Shown here piece after piece: positions 1-5,510 of a stretch of 6,133 bases of DNA. The position numbers were made by a program, and so were the translations under genes. The notes below the pieces were generated by a model. It was not told the origin of the DNA, made no database searches, and saw nothing but the letters and a program-made list of their open reading frames with translations. This stretch comes from Betaproteobacteria bacterium (GTDB lineage Bacteria > Pseudomonadota > Gammaproteobacteria > Burkholderiales > Rhodocyclaceae), in assembly GCA_028065725.1 (NCBI GenBank), contig JAPTVL010000249.1, forward strand, positions 1 to 6,133, given 5' to 3'. The stretch's first letter is position 1, and each line of letters opens with the position of its first letter.

Positions 1-387
1 GCCCTCGATCACTGCGATGCGGTGCTTGTCTTTAAGCCGTTCGATGGTGCGGGTGAGCAGCGCAGTCTTGCCGGAACCCGGACTGGAAACCAGGTTGAGT
101 GCGAAGATGCCGCACTCGGTGAAACGGCGGCGATTGGCGGCAGCGTACTGGTTGTTCTTGGCGAGGATATCCTGCTCGATCTGCACCATGCGGCCCTGGC
201 TCATCCCCGGTGCATGGGCGCCCGCAATCCCGGTGCCGAAATGCAGGTCGCCGTGGCCGTGTTCATGCGCCGCTCCGTAGTGGTGCAGATGATCGTGGCC
301 ATGCTCGTGGGCATGAACGTGGGTATGGGCGTGTTCCTCACCCTCGATTTTGGTTTCACCCTGGCCGCAGCCGCAAACTGTACACAT
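1..387 (-). CDS. hypB: HypB, nickel-inserting GTPase for hydrogenase maturation (N-terminal part, cut by window edge)
   Basis: HypB is a cytoplasmic metal-binding GTPase that works with HypA to deliver nickel to the hydrogenase large-subunit precursor. The first 129 codons are visible and the frame is still open at base 1. The protein starts [10 protein letters not shown], which carries the CxxCGC high-affinity nickel site of this family. Residues 19-49 form a histidine-rich stretch with 14 His in 31 residues, a likely nickel store. The family's conserved segment follows, with the Walker A P-loop SSPGSGKT at residues 101-108. The rest of the GTPase domain (Walker B, guanine-specificity motif, metal site at the dimer interface) lies beyond the window. 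The start is supported by GGAG six bases before the ATG and by the invariant N-terminal motif. A repeat-filled gap of 249 bp separates it from hypA, unlike the tight spacing of many hypAB pairs. Identification is firm. Confidence 0.96.
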   Translation of the reverse strand, partial: MCTVCGCGQGETKIEGEEHAHTHVHAHEHGHDHLHHYGAAHEHGHGDLHFGTGIAGAHAPGMSQGRMVQIEQDILAKNNQYAAANRRRFTECGIFALNLVSSPGSGKTALLTRTIERLKDKHRIAVIEG

Positions 388-400
388 GATTATCTCCAGG

Positions 401-472
401 TAATGGGGAATGGGTGATGAGTAAAGGGGGTTACCCATTACTCATCACGCATTGCTCATCACTCGTTCATCC
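401..472. repeat. Degenerate heptanucleotide microsatellite with an internal inversion
   Basis: The stretch divides into 7-bp units. Four lie in plus orientation: TAATGGG (401-407), GAATGGG, TGATGAG and TAAAGGG (422-428). After GG, six units lie in the opposite orientation from 431 to 472: TTACCCA, TTACTCA, TCACGCA, TTGCTCA, TCACTCG and TTCATCC. The consensus is about TRATGRG. The inversion makes a perfect 11-bp inverted repeat, 414-424 with 438-448, with a 13-base loop. The array lies just upstream of the hypB ribosome binding site and touches the palindromic element at 471. In a hypB leader transcript it could fold into a hairpin. No function is evident. Similar TRATGRG strings occur as junk-like repeats in other bacterial genomes, as far as I recall (not checked). 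Confidence 0.75.
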
Positions 473-635
473 TAGAAAAAGCAGTTTGAACCGCAGAGGC
501 GCGGAGACGCAGAGAAAAAACAATATGTTACGGCTTAAAGCATCGTCACCAGCCGGGTGAAGCGGCAATTTTCAGTAACCCCATGGTTTCTCTGCGCCTC
601 TGCGTCTCTGCGGTGAGTCAACTGAGGTTTCTAGG
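471..635. repeat. Three-tier palindromic element (165 bp) between hypA and hypB
   Basis: The element is an imperfect palindrome centred on base 553. Its outer ends are CCTAGAAAAAGCAGTTTGA at 471-489 and, on the minus strand, CCTAGAAACCTCAGTTGAC at 635-617. The middle arms, 490-517 and 587-614, match at 25 of 28 positions when one is reverse-complemented. They are built from 8-bp units of the CGCAGAGR type. A small hairpin, TCACC-AGCCG-GGTGA (546-560), lies exactly at the centre. No open frame of useful length and no transposase is present, so this is a non-autonomous or structural repeat. In the minus-strand transcript it would form a long hairpin between hypA and hypB. It shares its outer ends and centre with the element at 2780-2946. 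Confidence 0.85.
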
Positions 636-636
636 T

Positions 637-978
637 TCATTCGACTTCGAGTTCCTTTACCCGCATTTCCATGCCGCCGGTCGGCTCGACCTGGTAGCCG
701 CCGCACAACGGACAAAGATCGTAGCGTAGCTGGATGGCGACGGTTTTACCACAGGTCAGGCACCAGCCCTGGCCCTCGGTTGCAACGATTTCCAGCCGGG
801 CACCGTCCAGCAGCGTGTTTTTGACGACCGCGCCGAAACAGAAACGCATCGCCTCCACCTCTACGCCGGCCAATGCCCCGATCTCCAGCCACACTGTTTT
901 AACCCGTGTGAAGCCGTTGCTTTTAGCGCTGTCTTCGATCACCTGCAAAACGCCCTCGGCGAGCGACATTTCATGCAT
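637..978 (-). CDS. hypA: HypA, nickel metallochaperone for hydrogenase maturation
   Basis: HypA brings nickel to the hydrogenase large-subunit precursor together with HypB. The 113-residue protein has the usual family length. It begins with the nickel-binding MHE motif (His2) and carries two CxxC pairs, Cys73/Cys76 and Cys89/Cys92, that form the structural zinc site. A longer reading to 1017 is possible, but it would bury the obligatory N-terminal MHE, because nickel is bound by the N-terminus and His2; I therefore place the start at 978. AGGGG lies about ten bases upstream of that ATG. The start overlaps the hupK stop by 8 bp, which indicates translational coupling. The stop at 637 lies beside the palindromic element. 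Identification is firm. Confidence 0.96.
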   Translation of the reverse strand: MHEMSLAEGVLQVIEDSAKSNGFTRVKTVWLEIGALAGVEVEAMRFCFGAVVKNTLLDGARLEIVATEGQGWCLTCGKTVAIQLRYDLCPLCGGYQVEPTGGMEMRVKELEVE

Positions 979-2167
979 ATAGAGTTTGCCCCTTGATAAT
1001 TTCGATTTCATAAGCAACGCAGGGGTCCAGCGCCTGCACCATCAACTCGGCGCAGTGGCGCGCTTCATCCGCACTGGCGGCTGCCCTGCCCGCCAGTCCG
1101 TGGACGCAGGCCCCGGCAGGATGAAAATTCCATTCGGTCGGGGCGACGATGCGGTAATCCCGGACATTGCCGCTATCGTCCACTTCCGCCCGGTGAACCA
1201 GCAGGCCGCGCGCGGTTTGCACCCAGGCCAGGCCGGCTCCGTGACGCAACGCGGCGCCCTGCACCCATCCCGGCGACTCGCCGGCGGGAGCGCGCAGCGT
1301 CTTTGTCAACTCCACCAGTTCGACCAGGCGCGCAAGCAACCGTGCCGGCACGGTTGCCCCGTCCCGCTGAAGCAACCCGGCCAGCAGCGGATGGTCCCGC
1401 ATCCGCGCCAGCGCGCCGGTTTCCATTACCCGCCCGCGCCAATGGGGGCGAAAGGCAAAATCCGGATCGTTTTCCAGCCCCGGCAGCAGTTCGTTCAGCA
1501 CGCGTTCGCGGCTCGTTTCCGGCATCAGGGCAATCCCGCCGCCGCCCCACAAACCTTTGCCGTTCCACAATTTCAGCAGCAGCCGGGCGGTTGGCGTAGG
1601 GGAAGCGTGCAGCCAGCGCGCCGTCTGGCCCACTGTGATCGCCTCAGCCCAATCCGCTGCCGGCAGGCCTAGAATATCCGCGCTGATCACCGCCTCGACG
1701 TCGCGGGAAAATCCCTCCCACGCCGCTGCGTCCGGCTCGGGCAATTCCGCCCCCGGCGTCTTCCATTCCTCCATGCCGAGCACTGGCGCAACCACCCGTG
1801 CGAAGCGCCGGCGCAATTCGGTCAGCCGTTCGGGTTGGCGCTGCTCGCCCATGATCCCCGGCAAATCGAGCAGAAAGCGCCACAGCAATTCCTGTATCGC
1901 CTCGCCCAGCACCATCAGCTCGCGCCATTTTGCGGCGGCCACCCCGGGGGCCGCCCCCTGCGCGGCCTCCAGCGCGGTCACCGCGGCGGCGGCCTGGGCC
2001 TTGGCACACAGGCTGAACAGCATCGGCAGCGTATGCGCCGCCTGCACTGCCGAGTTGCCCCGCAACAGGCCGGCGGCCTGCAAGGGATGGCGCGGTTCCA
2101 GTTCCACCCGGACGATGCGCTGCCCGTCCCAGTGCAGGCGGACGGCGATCTTACCCTCGAGGCTCAT
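971..2167 (-). CDS. hupK: HupK-family hydrogenase maturation scaffold (large-subunit-like)
   Basis: This 398-residue protein looks like a degenerate relative of the hydrogenase large subunit, as expected for HupK/HoxV. HoxV of Ralstonia eutropha is thought to act as a scaffold for the Fe(CN)2CO cofactor before it passes to the real large subunit. Near the N-terminus, LFSLCAKAQ (residues 50-58, Cys54) aligns with the large-subunit motif ICGVCTTVH, keeping only the second cysteine. Near the C-terminus, DYRIVAPTEWNFHP resembles the YQAVVPTTWN segment of HybC. ALDPCVAYEIEI (Cys383) aligns with FDPCLACAVH, keeping only the first cysteine, with Tyr in place of the second. No His marks a protease cleavage site, so C-terminal processing is not expected. 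The start overlaps the hybE end by 17 bp and has a good GGAAGG site just upstream. The middle of the protein is rich in Ala, Leu and Arg and poorly conserved. HupK family membership is likely; the exact role is inferred. Confidence 0.88.
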   Translation of the reverse strand: MSLEGKIAVRLHWDGQRIVRVELEPRHPLQAAGLLRGNSAVQAAHTLPMLFSLCAKAQAAAAVTALEAAQGAAPGVAAAKWRELMVLGEAIQELLWRFLLDLPGIMGEQRQPERLTELRRRFARVVAPVLGMEEWKTPGAELPEPDAAAWEGFSRDVEAVISADILGLPAADWAEAITVGQTARWLHASPTPTARLLLKLWNGKGLWGGGGIALMPETSRERVLNELLPGLENDPDFAFRPHWRGRVMETGALARMRDHPLLAGLLQRDGATVPARLLARLVELVELTKTLRAPAGESPGWVQGAALRHGAGLAWVQTARGLLVHRAEVDDSGNVRDYRIVAPTEWNFHPAGACVHGLAGRAAASADEARHCAELMVQALDPCVAYEIEIIKGQTLYA

Positions 2168-2717
2168 GCTGCCTTCCGGGCAGAAAACTTCCGCGCAGAA
2201 AATCCCGTTTCGTCATCGGCGCGGCGACCGCTGCGCGCATTTCCGCCAACGGGCCAGCGGGCTGGGTTTGAACTGGCACTGGTGGCTCCGGTTCGATACT
2301 GACGATCTCGGCAAACAGCCCATTCAGAACAGCCTGTGCGGCGGCGCGGGCTTCCTCCTGATCGGCGAATTCCCTCATCGGCGAAAACAGCGAGCACACC
2401 TGACAGGGCCCGACCTCCGCTTCGAACCCGGCGTAAAATTTCAGGGCGCCGCCTGGAAATAGCCAGGACTGGCTCTCTCCTTCGGCCAACACCGGGCAAA
2501 GCGCCGTTCCGGACAGAAGCATCAGGCTCATGAACCACGGCGTAATCAGGACGCCCACCCACAGGCCGCGAAACGGCACGAAACCGACCGCTTCGACCTC
2601 CAGGTCAGGATTGAGAATGGGGAGTCCGAGCATGTGCTCGCGGTGGATTTTTCGGTAAATTTCTTCGAGCAAAGGGCCGGGACGGGCGGCCTCCACCGAT
2701 TCTGAACTTCTCATCAT
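2151..2717 (-). CDS. hybE: HybE/HupJ-family [NiFe]-hydrogenase assembly chaperone
   Basis: HybE-family proteins are cytoplasmic chaperones. E. coli HybE helps assembly and Tat export of hydrogenase 2, probably by holding back the small subunit until it is mature. The family signature is visible in the 188-residue product: VGVLITPWFMSLML (residues 54-67) matches the VITPW segment of E. coli HybE. A Leu/Phe-rich beta-type region (85-97) and a CxxC (Cys105/Cys108) followed by SLFSPM come next. The tail, residues 142-167, is rich in Pro and Ala. It leads to a conserved-looking C-terminal TKRDFLRGSF (169-178) that resembles a Tat twin-arginine motif. Two adjacent ATGs exist at 2717 and 2714; the AGGTG site lies 4 and 7 bases upstream of them, so the second may be used. 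An intrinsic terminator lies only 33 bases upstream. A weak -10-like TATAAC (2744-2739) lacks a convincing -35. The end overlaps hupK by 17 bp. Confidence 0.9.
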   Translation of the reverse strand: MMRSSESVEAARPGPLLEEIYRKIHREHMLGLPILNPDLEVEAVGFVPFRGLWVGVLITPWFMSLMLLSGTALCPVLAEGESQSWLFPGGALKFYAGFEAEVGPCQVCSLFSPMREFADQEEARAAAQAVLNGLFAEIVSIEPEPPVPVQTQPAGPLAEMRAAVAAPMTKRDFLRGSFLPGRQHEPRG

Positions 2718-2750
2718 GCAACACCTGCGCTCATACTGGTTATATATGCG

Positions 2751-2777
2751 AAAAAAACCAGCCTCACAGCCGGCTTT
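2751..2777 (-). terminator. Intrinsic (Rho-independent) terminator after the hybC-hybD-hypC unit
   Basis: On the minus strand the sequence reads AAAGCCGGC, loop TGTGAG, then GCTGGTTTT followed by three more T. This folds into a 9-bp stem with two G-U pairs and a 6-base loop, and a seven-T run at the 3' side. It lies about 190 bp downstream of the hypC stop and 33 bp upstream of the hybE start. It could end the structural operon or act as a leaky attenuator that lowers hybE-hupK-hypA expression relative to hybC. The fold was judged by eye, with no energy calculation. Confidence 0.7.
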
Positions 2778-2779
2778 AA

Positions 2780-2946
2780 CCTAAATTCGGCAGTTGCAGG
2801 CCATTCATGGTTCGATACGCCTTGCTACGCAAGGCTACTCACCACGAACGGCTTCTCACCCGGCTGGCGAATACCCCGTTCGCCCTGAGTAGCCCGCGCA
2901 GCGAGCGTATCGAAGAGCTGGCAGTTCGCCAACCGCGGTTTCTAGG
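2780..2946. repeat. Three-tier palindromic element (167 bp) between hypC and hybE
   Basis: This is an imperfect palindrome centred on base 2863. Outer ends are CCTAAATTCGGCAGTTG (from 2780) and, on the minus strand, CCTAGAAACCGCGGTTGGC (2946-2928). Middle arms, 2811-2851 and 2876-2914, begin and end with TTCGATACGC and CGAACGG and share GGCTACTCA. The left arm has its own small hairpin, CTTGC-TAC-GCAAG (2821-2833), so the arms could form a branched fold. The centre, TCACCCGGCTGGCGA (2856-2870), is the same hairpin as in the element at 471-635 (14 of 15 bases). There is no coding capacity worth reporting. The left end abuts the terminator with only two bases between. The TTCGATACGC...CGAACGG arm type resembles dispersed hairpin repeats I recall from betaproteobacterial genomes (not checked). 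Confidence 0.85.
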
Positions 2947-2964
2947 TTTAACGGAGGTCAAACT

Positions 2965-3198
2965 CTATGCGGTCGCAGGCGGTCCGATCACGGCGCTGAA
3001 AATATGCAGCGCTTCCTGGGCGGCAGCATGCTCGACGCGCTCGTAGGCGAAGCCGCCGGCCTGCACCAGCACATAGTCGCCCAGCGCCACGTCGCTGCTC
3101 ATCAGCATCAGGCTGACATCGCGCCGCTCGCCGAAGCACTCGACGGTGGCCATTTCGCCAGCGAGGGCAATGATGCGGGAGGGAATAGCCATGCACAT
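2965..3198 (-). CDS. hypC: HypC/HybG/HupF-family hydrogenase maturation chaperone
   Basis: Small proteins of this family bind HypD and carry the Fe(CN)2CO unit to the large-subunit precursor. The 77-residue product begins MCMAIPSRII, with the essential Cys2 exposed after Met removal. It keeps the family's ERRDVSL (residues 24-30) and GDYVLV (40-45) segments. Where canonical HypC has VHVGFA, this protein reads VQAGGFA, so Gln46 takes the place of the conserved His (His51 in E. coli HypC). That change is also seen in specialised paralogues such as HupF/HoxL. A longer reading to 3225 is rejected because it would bury Cys2. The start follows the hybD stop by two bases (TAGCCATG) with a poor ribosome site, so translation is probably coupled. 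Family membership is firm; whether it is HypC, HybG or HupF/HoxL in function is open. Confidence 0.93.
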   Translation of the reverse strand: MCMAIPSRIIALAGEMATVECFGERRDVSLMLMSSDVALGDYVLVQAGGFAYERVEHAAAQEALHIFSAVIGPPATA

Positions 3199-3200
3199 GG

Positions 3201-3692
3201 CTAGGCCGACTCTGCCGCGATGCACTTAACAACCACGCCCAGTTGGCGCAACTCCGCAACCACCAGAGACACCACTTCGGGCAGCACCGCTTCCACTTGC
3301 GGCGAAAGCGCCATGGCGGTTTCCAGCGATAACGGCTCGATGCCGATCACAGTGACACCGCCGGGCTGTTCGCCGGTCAGCGCCAGTGTCGCCAGCACGT
3401 CCGAAAGCCCGATCTGGTGCGGCGACAGCTTGGTACTGAAGAACACCGGCACCTGCTCGCCGGCAAGCCTGACGATGGAAGCCGGCGCATGGCCGCTGCG
3501 CACCGCGTCGACAATGATGATGTGGCCGGCGCAAGCCAGATCTTCGAGCATCTCCATGCCCGTGGTGCCCCCGTCGATGACATCGACCCCGGCAGGCAGG
3601 ACGAAATCCCGCTGCAATTTCTCCGCTGCCCTCACCCCGACACCTTCATCGGAGAGCAGGATGTTGCCGACACCGAGAACGATGATGCGCAT
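3201..3692 (-). CDS. hybD: HybD/HupD-type hydrogenase maturation endopeptidase
   Basis: This cytoplasmic protease removes the short C-terminal tail of the large subunit after nickel insertion, allowing the active site to close. The 163-residue product closely follows E. coli HybD: MRIIVLGVGNILLSDEGVGV at the N-terminus, then DGGTTGMEML (residues 40-49), and KLSPHQIGLSDVL (88-100). The three nickel-sensing ligands are present as Glu16, Asp62 and His92, so it should be active. The start at 3692 is preferred over an upstream ATG at 3707 because homology begins at MRI and GAAAGG lies about seven bases before it. The upstream hairpin repeat reaches to 3706, so part of the ribosome binding region lies next to, or inside, the hairpin arm. 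Its substrate is very likely the adjacent HybC. The stop is two bases before hypC. Confidence 0.96.
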   Translation of the reverse strand: MRIIVLGVGNILLSDEGVGVRAAEKLQRDFVLPAGVDVIDGGTTGMEMLEDLACAGHIIIVDAVRSGHAPASIVRLAGEQVPVFFSTKLSPHQIGLSDVLATLALTGEQPGGVTVIGIEPLSLETAMALSPQVEAVLPEVVSLVVAELRQLGVVVKCIAAESA

Positions 3693-3705
3693 TTTAAAAC
3701 CTTTC

Positions 3706-3777
3706 ACCGCAAAGGACGCGAAGGATCGCCAAGGAAAAACCTGGTAAACCTTTGCGTACCTTTGCGTCCTTTGCGGT
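3706..3777. repeat. Hairpin repeat filling the hybC-hybD gap
   Basis: Arms 3706-3734 and 3749-3777 match at 25 of 29 positions when one is reverse-complemented, with a 14-base loop (3735-3748). Each arm consists of three 9-10-bp units of the CGCAAAGGA type and begins ACCGCAAAGGACGC. This is the same style of arm (ACCGCARAG... in short tandem units) as the middle arms at 490-517 and 587-614, but the CCTAG outer ends and the central CGGCT hairpin are absent. It takes up 72 of the 91 bp between the hybC stop and the hybD start. In mRNA it would form a strong hairpin just 3' of the hybC stop codon, which could stabilise hybC mRNA or reduce hybD translation. There is no T-run, so it is not an intrinsic terminator. 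Confidence 0.85.
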
Positions 3778-3783
3778 TAACCC

Positions 3784-5487
3784 TTAAAGCGCCTTGACCT
3801 GCACCACCGGCTTGCCCTCATTATCGAGCACGTGCACGGCGCAAGCCAGACAGGGGTCGAACGAGTGCACCGTGCGCAACACTTCGAGCGGACGCTCCGG
3901 ATCGGCGACCGGGGTGTTCAGCAGCGACGCTTCATACGGGCCGGGCACATCGCCCTCGTTGCGTGGCGCGGCGTTCCAGGTGGTCGGCACGACTGCCTGG
4001 TAGTTGGTGATTTTGCCGTCCTTGATCACCACCCAGTGCGACAGCACGCCACGCGGCGCTTCGTGGAAGCCGAAGCCGCTAACCTCGCCCTTGGGAAACA
4101 CCGGCTTGTTGAAGGTCTTGGTGTCGCCCTTGGCGATGTTGTCCACCAGCAACTGCCACTGGTTTGCCAGCTCGTCCACCTGCACCGCGCAGGAAACCGC
4201 GCGGGCGGCATGGCGGCCGATGGTGGAATGCACCGCGGCGAGAGGTATCTTGGTCTTGGCGAGCTCGCCGGCGGTGTCGAGCACGCCGGTCAGGTATTTC
4301 AGCGTCGGCGCGTGGTTCTGCGCGGCCATCGCCAGCACCCGCGCCAACGGGCCGACCTGGGCGGGCTTGCTGTAGAAGGTGGGCGACTTGACCCAGGAAT
4401 ATTTGCCGTTTTCCTGGAAGTCGGTGTAATCCGGCACGGTTTCGCCCTTGTAGGGGTGCAACGCGCCCTTGCCGCCCTTGTACCAGGAGTGCTTGACGCT
4501 TTCCTCGACGCCGTCGCGAAAATAGGCGTCGCCGAAGGCCTTGATCGGCTTGATGCTGGCCAGGTCGCCGCCCTTGATGTAGCCGCCGGGCAGAGCGAAC
4601 TGGGTACCCTTGGTGTCGAGCGGCAGGTCAGGTACCGACAGGTAGTCCATGACGCCGGCGCCAATCGCGGTCCAGTCGGCGTAAAACGCGCCGATGGCGG
4701 CCACATCCACCAGGTAGACGTTCTTGACAAAGTCATTCAGTTTGTCGATCCATTCCTTGATCGCAAGCAGACGTTCGACCGTCAGTACCGACTGGGAATC
4801 CAGCGCAATCGGGTTGGACACCCCGCCCACCGCCATGTTCTGGATATGCGGCGATTTGGAGCCGAGAATGCTGACGATCTTGCTGGCGTAGCGCTGAATC
4901 TCCAGCGCCTGGAGGTAGTGCGTCACCGCCAGCAGGTTCACTTCCGGCGACAGTTTCATCGCCGGGTGGCCCCAGTAGCCATTGGTGAAAATGCCGAGCT
5001 GGCCGGTGCCGACGAAGTTGCCGAGGCGTTCCTTGACCTTGGTAAATTCCTGTTTGCTGTTGCCGTTCCAGCTCGACAGCCCTTCGGCAAGCTGCGCGGT
5101 CTTGGCCGGATCGCCCTTGAGAGCGGAAACCACGTCCACCCAGTCGAGCGCCGAGAGGTGATAGAAATGCACGATATGGTCGTGGATGGCATGGGCCGTG
5201 ATGATCAGATTGCGGATGTACTGCGCGTTGAGCGGCACCTCCATGTTGAGCGCGTTTTCTACCGCGCGCACCGAGGCCACGGCATGCACCGTGGTGCACA
5301 CGCCGCAGATACGCTGGGTGATCGCCCAGGCATCGCGTGCGTCGTGACCCAGCAGGATATGTTCGACACCGCGCCACATCTGGCCGGATGCCCACGCCTT
5401 GGTGACCTTGCCGCCGTTCACCTCGCAATCGACGCGCAGATGGCCTTCAATCCGGGTGATCGGGTCTATCGTGATTCTTTTTCCCAT
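3784..5487 (-). CDS. hybC: HybC, [NiFe]-hydrogenase large (catalytic) subunit, group 1c type
   Basis: This is the H2-activating subunit, holding the Ni-Fe(CN)2CO centre. At 567 residues it has the same length as E. coli HybC and matches it throughout as I remember that sequence: RITIDPITRIEGHLR near the N-terminus, and IRNLIITAHAIHDHIVHFYH and GYWGHPAMKL further on. Metal ligands are Cys61 and Cys64 (RICGVC) and Cys546 and Cys549 (FDPCLACAVH); Glu14 of RIEGH is also present. The protein ends with a 15-residue tail after His552 (VLDNEGKPVVQVKAL), the expected cleavage site for HybD. It has no signal peptide, as usual: the folded subunit is carried by the Tat signal of the small subunit. AGGAGA lies seven bases upstream of the ATG, and a second TCAGGA copy ten bases further up. 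The gene follows hybB by 23 bp, the hybB-hybC-hybD order of E. coli. All key residues are intact, so it should be functional. Confidence 0.98.
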   Translation of the reverse strand: MGKRITIDPITRIEGHLRVDCEVNGGKVTKAWASGQMWRGVEHILLGHDARDAWAITQRICGVCTTVHAVASVRAVENALNMEVPLNAQYIRNLIITAHAIHDHIVHFYHLSALDWVDVVSALKGDPAKTAQLAEGLSSWNGNSKQEFTKVKERLGNFVGTGQLGIFTNGYWGHPAMKLSPEVNLLAVTHYLQALEIQRYASKIVSILGSKSPHIQNMAVGGVSNPIALDSQSVLTVERLLAIKEWIDKLNDFVKNVYLVDVAAIGAFYADWTAIGAGVMDYLSVPDLPLDTKGTQFALPGGYIKGGDLASIKPIKAFGDAYFRDGVEESVKHSWYKGGKGALHPYKGETVPDYTDFQENGKYSWVKSPTFYSKPAQVGPLARVLAMAAQNHAPTLKYLTGVLDTAGELAKTKIPLAAVHSTIGRHAARAVSCAVQVDELANQWQLLVDNIAKGDTKTFNKPVFPKGEVSGFGFHEAPRGVLSHWVVIKDGKITNYQAVVPTTWNAAPRNEGDVPGPYEASLLNTPVADPERPLEVLRTVHSFDPCLACAVHVLDNEGKPVVQVKAL

Positions 5488-5510
5488 TTAAATTCTCCTG
5501 ATTTTCCTGA

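Noticed and set aside
22..417. A 131-codon plus-strand frame opposite hypB
   Set aside because: The minus strand encodes HypB with CxxCGC, His-rich and P-loop motifs. The plus frame also runs into the heptamer repeats.
401..472. Possible CRISPR array
   Set aside because: Units are 7 bp, degenerate and contiguous, with no unique spacers, and they reverse orientation.
471..635. Insertion sequence remnant or tRNA-like gene
   Set aside because: No transposase fragment, no evident target duplication, and no acceptor, anticodon or T-loop pattern of a tRNA. The symmetry is that of a simple palindrome.
986..2462. Plus-strand open frames opposite hupK and hybE
   Set aside because: They are low-complexity Arg/Pro/Ala/Gln translations antisense to recognised genes, without credible ribosome sites or homology.
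2718..2964. Sigma-54 (-24/-12) or strong sigma-70 promoter for hybE
   Set aside because: No GG-N10-GC element with good flanks was found. The TATAAC at 2744-2739 has no matching -35 at 16-18 bp.
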